A stretch of DNA of 64,000 nt from Takifugu bimaculatus (lineage: Eukaryota > Chordata > Actinopteri > Tetraodontiformes > Tetraodontidae), in NCBI GenBank assembly GCA_004026145.2, contig CP034984.1, forward strand, positions 14,226,541 through 14,290,540, given 5' to 3'. The notes beneath the pieces are model-generated. The model was given only the letters and a program-made list of their open reading frames with translations, did no database searches and had not been told where the DNA came from. The translations under genes were made by a program, and so were the position numbers. Shown in pieces: positions 14,716-25,801 of the stretch; positions within the stretch are counted from its first letter, which is position 1; each line of letters opens with the position of its first letter.

Positions 14716-17668
14716 GATCAATGCCTCCAGGATATCCCACATATTTTGGTGGTTTTTTCAGGTTTGATGATAGATTTATTTCCTACTTAAGGTGACATGT
14801 TGAAAAGATTTGGCTCTTGTTTGGTTTCAAATAAACTGCAGAATTCTGTGAAAAAATAAAACCAATTTACAAACAAGAGATTCAAAGCAAATCTTGAAAC
14901 GGTAAATCCTCAAGCACAAACTCATAACATATTGGTGGACGTCTGCTAATTAAAGGTTCAGTCACAAGACAGCTTTTATTGAATTTTTGCTATAGAAAAT
15001 TAAAATGATTTTCAACATCCACAGTTCAACACGTGGTCACATGTCTGCCAGGATATGCTTAATTATGTAGTTGTGCGTTAAATTAAACACTGGCTTAATG
15101 GATAATTTACCCAATAACTCCATAACGTAATACAAAAGCTCATCTTGTTGGAGAAAAAAAGCCTGTTGAATCGTCATTTTTGAGTCTAAAAATACAGCAA
15201 ATCTTCCATCCTTGCTGCCATCCCTCCCTCATTTTTCATCCTTCTATTTATTAAATGCACGTCTAAGTGCAGTCCCGCTGATCTGCTTACTGTGTGTATA
15301 GATTAGAGATGCAATTGGAGCTCTTCGAGGAAAATCTTTTTCAATTTGATGAATTAAATCCACTTTCACAAAGCCTGCTGTGTCTCTGAATCATTAAATG
15401 GGAAGTTTTTAACCTTAATGTGCCAGACAGGACGGAGAACATACAAGTTCAGGCAGCATTTCTAGGAGGAATGTCCAACATTTAATTGCTTAAAAGATTA
15501 AATGAACTGATCAACAAAAAAACCCGCCAACCTCCATATTGTTAAAATCTGGTTTAGAGTTTAGTTGAAGGATGGGTGATTTCCTGGAATTTGGTTCTTA
15601 ATTTGTGAAAAAACCGGGGAAAAATGCTTTAAAAATGTAAAGTCAAGTTAATTAAACATAAAAAATTACAGCCTAATATCAAATTTCAGCTCCTGTGTTT
15701 TCGATAAAGTTAATTAAAAATAGATTGTCGGTGAAATATGCTCCTGTTGTTACTGCCTTGTCCTGTAGAGGGCGCACCAGCACATGTGCGACCCTGTTCT
15801 GCTGCAGGGGCCGTATCCCCCCCCCCTGAAAATCTCACCTTTTCCCTTCTGTCTGCAGTGCAAGATTTCTTCAAGGCCGGCCGGGGGATTTACGAGGACC
15901 TGTGCCGCCGGCTGCCTTTCTACCCCTCTGACTTCACAGATGGTACGCTCCACGGCGACTTGAAGCTGAATCATCCACCTTATTATGCCACAGCAGGGGG
16001 CCACTGACAGTTCCTCATTTGTCTGTCACCTTCAGCCTCAGTTCCATCGGTGCAGCATCTGCGCCACTCCTAGGGCGGCCTCCCCTTAAAACCACAGTCT
16101 CTCACCTCTCCGTAGTTTCCCGGATTTCCCTTGTTGGGAACGTGTAGTTTAACAGATTGGTGGTTTTATCAACGACTAAGATTGTTATCATGAGTAAAAT
16201 GTCTAAATATAGAGCATTAGGAATATTTCATGTTTTAAAAAATAACTGTTAACACTCGCTGCCATTGGAATGTCTCACATTTTGCATTAAATATCGCCCC
16301 CTAGTGGTGGACCTCAGTATTGGTACAAGCCCCTCCTATCCATTTAACAAATATGCTAATAATAGTGTCCAGGGATGGTTTGTATCTTCGTATGTGATAA
16401 TTTGTCAGTTTAATTAAATGTAATCAACTGTTGCTGCACATATCTGCACCACCACTAGTTGGCAGCCTTCACAGCCCCAAAATTAGGAGGAAGTCTGACA
16501 GACAACTGACAACAGTCTGTCTTGTTTTGACCAGTCATTTCTATAACAGCTGTTGCACAAATCTTTTTTTTAAAAAGTTTTATTCTTGGGGACCTTGTTA
16601 AGTCAGCGTCCTCCCGCTGCTGCTCATCAGCTTCTTCTGCTTCAAAAACTCAGCAGAGGCTGTCGTCTTTCCTCCAGGTTATTTTTCCTTTTTGGGACAG
16701 GAAAAGGAATTCATGTGAGTTTCAAGAAAACCCCTGATTGTTTCAGAGGGATTAGAGTAACCTAATGAGAGCTTTAGAACAGATGCGGTTAACCTTGATT
16801 TGTAAAATAGAGCAGCATCAAGTGCTTCTGCCCTCCCGCTGGAGCCTCCTCGCTGCCTGCTCCCTTTCAGTCTTCTCTCCTTTGCTAATATCTCGACACT
16901 CGCTGAGCTGTAACCAAATCAAGACATTTCAGTCTCGTGAACGTCATCGGATAACGATCATCTGATGAAGGTCACAAGACCGAAATCACTCTGATCACAT
17001 TAGAGCCCAATTAGAGTGTTTTATTCCAAAACCAGTTATCCATCATCTGGATAAAAGAGATCAGTCTCCCCCACAAAATGAGGATGGATCCCACTTTCTG
17101 AAATTACTTTTAGATTTTGAAGAGCGCGAGCCCCCCCGGGAACGGTTTCAGCGCGCCGTGTGACGGGGAGCAGAGAACCTGGGGCTGTTTCCAGATCAAA
17201 GTGTGACTGTTCTGTCCCCGTCAGGTATCGTTGGCAGTAATAAAACCCTGCTGAAGTACATGACCACGGCCATCTTCCTCTACATCGCCATCCTCCTCCC
17301 CGCCATCGCTTTCGGTTCCCTGAATGACGAGAGCACGCGTGGCGAGATCGGTAAGAGAGAACAAACGTTAAACATTCAAACTAGAAGGCTGAAGTATCTT
17401 GGCAGAGCTCCAGTTTGGGGCCGGCAGAGGTCATGTGATTTAGGGTCCTGCAAGGACATTTGTTAAGGAAGGGACACGGCACAATAACGTTCCTGGTATG
17501 GACGTTAATGAGAGCGCCCTCCTGAGTTTCCCCTGCGTGCGTCCTCTCTTCCAGATGTCCGGAAGACCATCATCGGTCAGAGCATTGGGGGGGTCATCTA
17601 CTCGCTATTCGCCGGCTCTCCTCTGGTCATCCCTCTGACCACCGCCCCTCTGGCCATCTTCATCAGCG
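3669..17668 (+). CDS. slc4a11: SLC4A11 (borate/NH3-H+/water transporter of the SLC4 family), 5' part, nine exons
   Basis: Exons read directly with GT-AG borders: 3669-3712, 5459-5687, 8569-8601, 11350-11416, 11637-11760, 13583-13792, 15859-15942, 17225-17350, 17555-17668. The first two exons join as SRK|YVKLMNFEEEIRAHRDLDGF; later exons give RRHVCISRLERPQNWGE, TFATLFSDISFRQKLLETKT and GQSIGGVIYSLFAGSPLVI, matching the cytoplasmic N domain and then the first membrane spans of vertebrate SLC4A11. In the known family this is a plasma-membrane transporter of cornea and, in fish, gill and kidney. Codon phases agree at every junction except entry to exon 15859, where one base appears missing. The gene stops at 17668 with one base of a split codon left over; its continuation is on the minus strand at 56376-64000. 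The N-terminus precedes the window. Confidence 0.95.
8467..8488. repeat. (GT)n microsatellite
   Basis: Simple GT dinucleotide run inside an slc4a11 intron, about 80 bases before the 33-base micro-exon. Confidence 0.9.
8569..8601 (+). CDS. slc4a11: 33-base micro-exon of slc4a11
   Basis: A pyrimidine tract and CAG precede it and GGTAAGC follows. It enters with one base owed and leaves with one base, reading DKSQSFVFFDD, and it keeps the frame between the exon ending AQEVN and the exon starting with ETIQGVTAT. The residues differ from the human segment at this position, so this is a variable linker in the N-terminal domain. The identification rests on splice signals and phase rather than on conservation. 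Confidence 0.8.
10049..10062 (+). promoter_or_regulatory. CTCF-like core motif
   Basis: CCACTAGGTGGCAC matches the known CTCF core CCASYAGRKGGC. It is intronic in slc4a11. A motif match alone does not show occupancy. Confidence 0.45.
12117..12167 (+). promoter_or_regulatory. two DR1 nuclear-receptor half-site pairs
   Basis: AGGTCGAAGGTCA at 12117-12129 and AGGTCAAAGGTCA at 12155-12167 are direct repeats spaced by one base. This is the DR1 arrangement bound by HNF4 or PPAR/RXR-type receptors; the second is a perfect DR1. They lie in the slc4a11 intron between exons 11637-11760 and 13583-13792. A regulatory role is inference. Confidence 0.4.
14018..14095. repeat. CCT/CCA-rich pyrimidine tract
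   Basis: Tandem CCTCCT and CCACCT triplets in an slc4a11 intron. The complementary strand gives an artificial poly-glycine reading frame. Confidence 0.85.
14234..14281. repeat. (CA)n microsatellite
   Basis: Nearly pure CA repeat with one CG interruption. It is followed at about 14351-14378 by a GT run, so the two can pair as an inverted repeat. Confidence 0.95.
14661..14713. repeat. (AC)n microsatellite
   Basis: Uninterrupted AC dinucleotide repeat of about 26 units in the slc4a11 intron before exon 15859. Confidence 0.97.
15859..15942 (+). CDS. slc4a11: slc4a11 exon with an apparent one-base deletion near 15864
   Basis: The preceding exon ends in phase 0 (HKPLK). This exon opens TGCAAGATTTC, and the conserved frame (DFFKAGRGIYEDLCRRLPFY) is only entered if one base is present between AAG and ATT, giving the family's CKDF. 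Splice acceptor and donor are otherwise good. It could be a sequencing error, a real frameshift, or an unusual splice choice; the first is most likely because downstream exons are intact. Confidence 0.8.
16295..16307 (-). promoter_or_regulatory. CTCF-like core motif, minus orientation
   Basis: CGCCCCCTAGTGG reads CCACTAGGGGGCG on the minus strand, a close match to the CTCF core. It faces the motif at 10049, which gives a convergent pair within the slc4a11 introns. Confidence 0.45.
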
Positions 17669-17978
17669 GTACGTGTCTCCCCCTTGGCAGCGGCGCCCCG
17701 TCTGCCCCGCCTTCACCGCTGTCGGAGCGTTTGAGCGCACGTTCGCCCCAAATCTGTGTTCCTGGTGCAGCCCGGCAGGAAAAGCTTGTGTTTTCAGTAA
17801 TGAAGAAAACAGCTTTGTTTGTGCCTGGCTCCTGTTACGCAACAGTCGCTCTCAGCAGAGACGTGCACCAACACGTGCACACCAAACTTTAGATTCACTT
17901 CAGACACAACAGCAGCGTTCTGTGTGCAGGACGTTAAACGATCTCGATGTTCTGGCGGTGGAGGTTGGGGCGTCGGCG

Positions 17979-18078
17979 NNNNNNNNNNNNNNNNNNNNNN
18001 NNNNNNNNNNNNNNNNNNNNNNNNNNNNNNNNNNNNNNNNNNNNNNNNNNNNNNNNNNNNNNNNNNNNNNNNNNNNNN
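17979..18078. other. Assembly gap, 100 N
   Basis: Exactly 100 N, the usual placeholder for a scaffold gap of unknown size. It lies 310 bases after the last + strand slc4a11 exon, just where the gene loses its continuation. Confidence 0.99.
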
Positions 18079-18172
18079 CCCCAGCTACCCTCAGTACCCC
18101 CAGCTACCCCCAGTACCCCCAGCTACCCCCAGTACCCCCAGTTACCCTCAGTACCCCCAGCTACCCTCACCA
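18079..18172. repeat. Minisatellite at the contig edge
   Basis: Repeats of TACCCCCAGC and TACCCCCAGT type (9-base sub-unit) directly abut the N gap. The array probably caused the assembly break and may extend into the gap. Confidence 0.9.
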
Positions 18173-21100
18173 TGACCATTACTACATCTGGCTGGTGTAA
18201 GAAGACTGACACAGGAAGTGAGTTCCAGCAACTGCTTGGTTAATTAGAAGCTGTAATTTAGCTGCTGTTCCAACGGCAGCTGAAGGCCGGGAGGATCCCA
18301 CACACACGAGGAGCTGGACCGGCTGTGATCCTGACAGAGATTAGGAGTTCTGGCAGGTTCACACCGACTCAACGCGGAGTCGGTGACAGAGAGTGTGTGT
18401 GGAGCCTCCAGCGCCGCAGACCCGGGAGACGTAAACACAGAACCTTCAGCTTCACACACTTTTACACCATTAGCCTTTATTATGGCACATTTTTCAGAGG
18501 TCTGCCCAAACGCTGCGATAACAGTCTGCAAATGTGTGTGTGGGAGACGCAGCGAGGACAAGCACAACACAACAGTAAATAAGACACTGGGGTGTGTGCG
18601 CGCGTGTGTGTGTGTGACTGTAATAAACATGTTTTTCAGCCTCATTTCCTTGAACTGATGGGTGTCTGTGACGACACCCTGCACCAGTGAAACCAACAAA
18701 TTATGGAAATTGAATGAATCGTGTAAATAGAATGAAGAGTGTACATGATTACACACAGTGTTTATGGACAATATCTGTCAGACTGTGTGTGTGTGTGTGT
18801 GTGCATGCACGCGTTAGTGTGTGTGTGCAGGTAGGGCATTAAAATGGTTGTGTGTGCACTTATGTGGCCAACCTGAAGTGGTTTTTATGATGCTTTTGCA
18901 TGTTGCCGGTGTGTATTTATATTAGCGTGTATAAGAGTGTGTGTGCGTGCACGCGTGCATGTGCGTGCGCGTGTGTTTTGCCTCTGCCCAGATGGCTGTG
19001 CTCAGACGCTTCTGAGCTCTGCTGCCAGTGGTGAATACTGATCAGAGATCACTGTCACATCCGTAGAACACACACACACGGGCACATGCACACACACGTG
19101 CGCACAGGCACCTCCAGGTCCACATGGGGGAAGCGCTAATTTACGCCGCCACCGTGTGTCCTCGGCACCGATGTTTCCTGGCTGCGCAGGTCACGGCTGC
19201 GCTGGTTACCGGGCTGTCTGTCACCGGTGGAGATGGACGCCCCGCTAACAGGACGGGGGGGGGGGGGGCAGGTGGAGGGGGCAGGTGGCGGGGGCAGATG
19301 GAGGGGGGGGCAGGTTCATACTGGGACCAGGAGCTAATCTGGCCTGTTTAACATTTTTACACTCCAGACCTTCCAGTAAAGTAAAGAACCACTCTTTACG
19401 TATTTGCTTATGAAGCAGAGTTGTTGACCCGTCTGTCATAACTGGCTGAGATGGCGGCCGATGGCGGCGGCGCCACTCTTGGCTCCGCCCCTCCGATACA
19501 CACGAGCACCTGTCAACTATGCAATCTGTGACGACTCCTGTAGCTTGGATCGGGACGATTGTGACTAAAGAGGTAAAGCGAGTACTGAGCAGCTAGTTAG
19601 CGTAGCATGGTGACTGCATGAGGGTCGGGGTGGGTGGGCGTGTCTTAAACTGGAGCCCCGCCCTTAATCGAAATCAGTCACACTGGAGCTGAAATTTTAA
19701 CCATAACAAGCTGGATCACTGAGATCAGACCAGTTTGATCCGCACATTCGAGCGTTTCAGAGCAGATTTGGACCCAAACCTCCATCACTGTCCCGTAACT
19801 CCACTGCAGACAGATGGAACACAATAATGAGGCTGAACAGCAGAAAATAAGACGGACGGTGGGAAATTCAGTTAGAAACAATAAACCTGCTCCATCACAT
19901 GTTGATTCCCATCCGCACCTTCACAAAACTGCAGCTTCTCGCCGTTTGATATCCGCACGGAAACGAGGCTTCGGAAACAAACGTGCTGTGTGTTATTACA
20001 CCGCGTAACGACACAGAGCAGCTCGCTGCTAATTGACGGCTCCATAACCTGGGACCCATATCTGCTGACCTCCTCCCACAGCGGCTCCGTCACCTGACTG
20101 CAGGTTAGCGCCGACGGAGCCGCGAGCCGCCGCGGCCATGACGTCGCAACAACAGCGCCCGGACAGGCGACGCGTTCTCGGGCGGCTAAAGTTGGTGGGA
20201 AAAGCCAATGTTATAGAGCACATGTGCTAATGGAGTCGTTGGGTCATCGGCGGCGGTGCAGACGCGGCGGGTTGCCAAGGTTAAGCGGAGACGAGTGAAA
20301 ATTCCTGCGGTGAAATCGAGATTTCAGGGAGACGATCAGACGTTTCCCGTGACCACAAACATCCTGGAACCTGCCCGCTAATCAAACACAAAATTAATGC
20401 AAACGAGTCTTCAGGGGACGAGACGCAGCAGTTCATCACGGCCCCGAACACACGCCGACATGTAGCCAACGTGCACGGAGCGCGACACACACACACACAC
20501 AGATGCAGTATCCCCCTCTGCCATCACAGACAAATAAATTGAGGAGGAAGCTGCATCACACTCCGAATGGGCTCTGGACCCCCAGAGGACCTTCAGGGGG
20601 GGACACGCAGCCAAGCACACTGACCTGCCCTCACACACACACACGCACACGCACACACACACGCACACACGGATGGACACATCATTTCAATTTACAACAC
20701 ACTCACACAGGCATGTGCCCGGTCTCACACACTTTGTCTCCGGCTTCACACGCGCACGGGCGCAACACATGAAGTGCGTCTCGAGCTCCGGCTCCTCTGC
20801 ATTCCAGCTGTTTATACTGGGCAGGTATACTGGGGATTTTCTGCGCGTCTCTGACATGCAGGTATTTCTGCAGTTCCTCAAGTGGAGAAACCCGCTGCAG
20901 AAACCGCATACACGGGGGGGGGGGGGGGGGGGGGGGTTGGGGGGGCAGGAAAAGACGGCAAACACACAGTTAAAAATGAAAAACAAATCTGCATTTCTTG
21001 CGCGTACAGCCACACCTCCCGGGGCAAAAAAATAAAACTCAGTTTCTCTCACAAACAAGTCCAGAAAAAGAGCACACAGCAAGTATGTACACGAGAAGGC

Positions 21101-21261
21101 GCGCACGCCCACAACATCTGTCGTCCTCCAGAGGGGAAGTGAAGGTAGGCAGCACATGTTTTTCACAGGGGGGCTCTCAGGTTTCACAAGGTAGGGAACC
21201 CCGAGCTTCTCCCAGTCAACACTGAGTCGTGCACGGCTGAGGAGCGGCTCAGAGACTTACC
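18173..21261. other. Unassigned DNA with GT-rich and G-rich tracts
   Basis: I see no supported exon. It contains GT/CG alternating tracts (18590-18620, 18780-18990), a G-rich repeat at 19253-19312 (GGTGGAGGGGGCA-like), AC runs near 20632-20670, and a G run at 20918-20945. A CpG-rich patch lies around 20095-20190. Confidence 0.5.
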
Positions 21262-21298
21262 GGAAGGCACAAAATGCAGAACTTTGTTGGTCTCCATA
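21262..21298 (-). CDS. Candidate first coding exon of an unidentified gene (METNKVLHFVPSG...)
   Basis: On the minus strand an ATG at 21298 opens METNKVLHFVPS, followed after one further base by a strong donor (G|GTAAGT) at 21261. The ATG has A at -3 relative to G at +4-type context, and a CCAAT box lies just upstream (21314-21318 on +). A CpG-rich region (about 21400-22100) lies further upstream, as expected for a vertebrate promoter. No second exon was found down to the gap at 18078, so the rest may be in a long intron, in the gap or misplaced. I do not recognise the protein. Confidence 0.4.
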
Positions 21299-21399
21299 GC
21301 TGAGCGGGTGGTGGCCAATGCACACTTCCTCTCACCAACAACCTCCACCCCCCCGAGTCAACCCATCATGGTTGTGTTATCCTGTGCTGATGAGTGCGA

Positions 21400-22110
21400 G
21401 ATCACCTCTGCTCTCTGGCTCCGTCTGTTTCTGACTGCCTCTCAGACACATGCAGTGACTCAGCCCCGCGCTCCCGCCGCGCCGCGCGGTCCTAGCGCCT
21501 CGCGCCTCTCTCCACCGTCCCACCGTTCCAGTCAGCAGCCTGTGACAGGCTAACGTGCAGCGAGGCAGAAGCCGTGAGGACACGCCCCCCAGGCACGCTG
21601 CTCTCCGCGCGCGGACCAGCAACATGGCTGCCTGCTTCTAGCCACGTCAGCTCACCTGGCTGCCACGGTGGAGCGTCCGGCGCTAACTCGCCAAACGAGT
21701 TCAGCTGTATGTCTGCAGATCTTTCTCCAGGGATCTTACACAAACACAGCGAACACAGCTGACTGCTAGCATCCATACGTGACCATCATCCCCCAAAGCG
21801 GCGGGTCGCCAAACACCCAAAAACGGTTAAAAGCAATTCCGCGAGTAGAGGGGGCGGCTTCCGATTCAGCGCGGGGAAACAAGAAAGTTGCCCTCCGACA
21901 AGATAGAAGCTGCAACAGTGGGAGGGTCGAGCGTTCCGGGGGGCCGAAGCCTCCGTCCGTCAGGATGAACCTGCAGCACAGGGAGGCGCGAAGACGCCTC
22001 AATTCCACCAAATGTAATTTGAGCCTCTTCACGTCGGTTTTGCCGCGAGCAGTCGAGTCAGAAGGTGCAAACAGCCTGTAACTGCCCCCGTCAGTCAGAG
22101 GAGGGGCACG
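21400..22110. promoter_or_regulatory. CpG-rich island-like region
   Basis: Dense CpG (for example CGCCGCGCCGCGCGG near 21476-21490) stands out from the flanks. It is the most promoter-like patch in the left part of contig B and sits upstream of the minus-strand candidate exon at 21262-21298. Boundaries are by eye. Confidence 0.4.
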
Positions 22111-23019
22111 GGTGAGATCCTGGTGCCGATAACAGGCAGGTACAGACGCCACCCCCTTTCAGGCATGCAATGCCCGACGGCGTGACCTTTCCCCCTCTCT
22201 TTGGCCCTAAATGGTTATTTTTAGCAACGTTTCTGATCACACTTGACAAGATTTGTGACCGAAATACGAGCAAAACGACAACAGCGGCGAGAAAAGAGCG
22301 GAATCGTCCTCGAGCAGCCCTCCTGCTAATTTTAGCCAACGTTCCTGGCATCAAAGAGTGCACATGGTGGCGAAGGAGGCATCACGGAGAAGCAAAGCGA
22401 CAGGAGCTGGATCAGATCTGAGCCGACACCTCTGCCTTCTGCTGCCAAGACCTCCGTGATGTCAGGTAGGCTCCGCCGCGCACGCACCACGGCTGCCGCT
22501 GCCATCCCATCATGACGGGTCCGGCCGGGGCTTTTCGGATCCCAGGGAGACAAAGAGACGCTTCAAAAATGAAAACAGGACCAACTTTTACAGCCCGGCA
22601 CAACTTTCTCCTGCTTCCTTCCGTTACTCTTTAGTTGTGCGGCACCAAACGTCCGACTGAAGACGGAATGTTCCACGTTTGCTCGGCCATGAACCAAAAA
22701 GAGCCAAATTGGGCCTCTAGAATCTGGATCACTGAACAAACAGAAATCTGGCTTTAAATTCCAGTGATTCGGCAAAGTCGGCCTCTGTTTTCCAGACTGG
22801 AAAAGCAGCAAAAACCTTTGCTAATGTACATATGATGCAGTAGAATGTAAATATTTGTTGCCAGGAGCTCCTAAAGACGCGACAGTCGGACCAATTGGTG
22901 GGATCTGAGGGGCATTCTCTCTGGAACAAGCAGCACTTCTGTGGAAACCAGACCCAGATGATACCGGATCACCGAGTTAATTTCCTCCTCTGATGGAAAT
23001 GCTCTGTGAAAGGTCGCTC

Positions 23020-23043
23020 ATTTGCATAAGACAGCATATATAA
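23020..23043 (+). promoter_or_regulatory. Octamer plus TATA-like element
   Basis: A perfect octamer ATTTGCAT (23020-23027) is followed nine bases later by TATATAA (23037-23043). This pairing is known from histone, snRNA and immunoglobulin promoters. An NRF1-like GCGCATGCG lies at 23108-23116. Together they suggest a + strand start near 23065-23070; this is inference. Confidence 0.35.
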
Positions 23044-23110
23044 CATCACCGCGTGCGGTGTGGCCACCGGCTCTGCTTTGCATAAGGTCTGCTCCCCTCC
23101 GTGAGGGCGC

Positions 23111-23383
23111 ATGCGTCACTCAGCCAGCCGCAGAACTTCCTCTCAGGAGGATAATTCAAGTGTTCCCACAGACCCAGAACCTGGGTCGGCCGCGATCCGG
23201 TCGAGATCCAAACGCCGCGGCTGCGTCCCAAATCACGTCTCCGAAACGCAGCGCTGGGGAAAGATGCTCGCGGCTCCTGTCATTTACAGATGGTTGAGTC
23301 AGGTTGTCGACGGCTGGGGGATTCTTTTGTTATCATTAGTCTGGTTATTACGCTGTTTTTCGTTCGCTTTTTGGATGCAATAA
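23111..23383 (+). CDS. Speculative single-exon small protein with C-terminal membrane anchor
   Basis: A 90-residue frame starts about 45 bases after the expected start site of the octamer/TATA element and stops at 23381-23383, where the stop codon overlaps an AATAAA signal (23379-23384). The last about 22 residues (WGILLLSLVWLLRCFSFAFW) are hydrophobic enough for a tail anchor; the first part is basic and serine-rich. I recognise no family. A chance frame is quite possible, because similar lengths occur by chance in this GC-rich DNA; the case rests on the matched promoter and polyadenylation signals. Confidence 0.2.
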   Translation: MRHSASRRTSSQEDNSSVPTDPEPGSAAIRSRSKRRGCVPNHVSETQRWGKMLAAPVIYRWLSQVVDGWGILLLSLVWLLRCFSFAFWMQ

Positions 23384-23399
23384 AGTTGCTCTCTGGTTC

Positions 23400-25801
23400 T
23401 ACAGCCCCCCCGTAACACAACAAGATGAAAACAGGATCCATTTTGTTGCGAGCATTGTAGCGTTGTTACAGCCGCTGTGCTGAAGAGGTGACACCACCTT
23501 TTACACCTTTGTAAAGAAGCGTCCTGGATTCTTTTAGCACCTCCGCTAACATCACGGAACAGAAAACCAAGCAGCTGGAGCTCCCGACCCCATTGGACAG
23601 AGTCGCAGGCTTGAGTCGTCCAGCTGTCCCACAACGACCTCTCCCCCGTTAACAGAAGGACCTGAGAGGTTTCCACGTCGTCTGCCAGAGCCATATGCTA
23701 GCTTGGCGCGTCCCTTAAAGTCCACTCTCACTGTCTGCTTCAGGACCCTTCAGATGCTCATCACAGCGACTTTCAGCGTGGCTCAATGTGTCTCTGAGGT
23801 GCCGCTTTAGCTTGGTGCTCCCAGGAGCGAGCACATGTGCCGGAACCGTCTCATCCCATCAGTTTTGCCTTGACACGACTTCCATAAATAGACTTAATAA
23901 GGTATTTTCTACACATCGCTGAGCAGCTCCCGCTCACGAGAGCACAGGTGTAACCTGAGGCAGGTGTGTCTGGGGGAAAATCTGGCCCCTTTCAAACATG
24001 GTGGGAGCAACACAACGTTGAGATCTTCAGAACACAGTCCGAGCAATATGAGCCTCATGGATCAGCAGCGTCACCTGATCTGAGCACCGGCCCCTCTGGA
24101 ATAAAAGCAGCAGGAAGTATTTGGACACCAGAAAGAAGGTTAAGACAGCTACGACAAAAGGAAAGATGTGTTTATTCACGCAAACAAAAGGCTCCGCTTG
24201 GGCTGCCAGCTAAAACGGGACATAAAAGGCCCTGGAGCCCCTCCTTTGATATCCCTACGGATCAGGACCGGCCCACTGAGTGAAACCAGCTATCTGTGGT
24301 TACGACCACTGCTGTAACAATAATACCAACCGGGAGAATAAGACTGGCCATTTCCACTTCAAAGTGACCTATCTGACTTAATCACTGATCCATCTGGAAC
24401 CTCTGACGGGCTCCTAACTGGCTCCTGCTACGTCGCGTTTCCACGCAGACGCCTGCTCAGCGACACCCCCAGCGAGGAGCGTTTGCTCCGGCGTTCCGCC
24501 GCCACGCTGGGAGGGGAAGCTTCCCCCGTGTGGAGGTGCGATTAAATATTTGGGCTGATTCCCAGGGCACTCGAAGGCGGCTGCAATGACCCCGCGGCGT
24601 CTCCGTGGCTCGCCATCAACGCGCGTTATGGGGCTGGAGGTGGGAATGGCCTCCGGGAAGCTCCGGCTCGGTACGCGTGCGTTAGCGAGCGATGAATCAC
24701 CGCTTGTCAGACGCCGTAACTATGAAGCAATAAAGGTGGACAGGGTGCTTAGCAGTTTAGACCTCTGCCTCCAGGAGCACGCTTATGCCCCCCTCCCCCG
24801 CTGGTCTGGGATTGAGCCCCGAGAACACCTACGCTGTCCCCTCCGACCCCCTGCTGTGCTCATAAAGAGCCACAGAAGCATGTTTGGACCTGATGGGTGC
24901 AAGGAGCCGTCCCCTGGTCTTCTGTCAAGAGCTAATGGGACAGAACGAGGTGATTTCCAGACGTCGTCCAGGCAGCTAACGACGGAGACCATATTCCTAA
25001 CGAGAAGCCACGATTGTTCTCCCGCGCGTGTTCGTTCGGGCCACATTCTGTGATGGCGTGACGGTGTTGCCAGGGACGCCTCGGTGCCTGAACGCGTCGA
25101 CTGCTCGTGACCTTCTCACGGAACTAACAAAAGCAGCGGTTTATTTGTCCTGCTGCTCCTATATTTCCTGGGCCATCAGTTGGTCCTTTAAAGAAATGCG
25201 ATGTGGTTTCTGGCGGTTCTGATGCCGCCGGGGCGCCGTGTGGGCCCATGGAAATGATGCCGTTTCACTGATTTGTAGTCCGGAGTCGTACAGGAGCGCT
25301 GCGGCAGTGCACGCCGTGTCCTTTTGTCCTCGAGCCAGATGTGCTGTACGTTCCTTCGGGTCGCCCGCCCGCCCCTGCGTCAGCGCCAGGAGACGGCGCT
25401 TTAAAGGCGCTGACCCGGTTTTGCCATCTAACGGGGCTGCGGAGGCAGCAGTGGTTCCACTGGTGCTGTGCCAGTAATGAAGCACCAGTGAGCCAGAAGG
25501 GGAATCCTGCTTTTTTCCTCCCAGGAAACAACCTTCATTAACAGCCCGCTGTCCGTGCGTCTCTGCTGCGCACGTGTGCGCGCACGTCTGGTAACTGCGC
25601 TCTGGAGTCAGCATGTGTAGGAGTAGAAACTCATCTGTTGTGTCTCTGCGTAGGTGCCTGTTTTTTGTTGCTTTTGTCTGTGCACGTGCTCGTGCACGTC
25701 TTCTGTCTGCTGTGCATTTGTCTTTTTTCTATAATCAGGGCCTCTGCTGGGGTTCATGTGCTGGTGTGGTCACGTGATGCACAGCGTTGTCAGGGAGTGA
25801 A
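23400..25801. other. No supported gene
   Basis: Open frames up to about 155 codons occur (for example 24586-25053) but lack splice sites, family similarity or consistent codon bias. I see no repeat array or RNA gene. Confidence 0.5.

Noticed and set aside
19451..19531. 26-codon frame MAADGGGATL starting at GAGATGGCGGCCG
   Set aside because: It looks like a YY1-type GC-rich motif; there is no splice donor or longer frame.
24586..25053. 155-codon + strand frame
   Set aside because: No family resemblance, splice signals or promoter; length is compatible with chance in GC-rich DNA.
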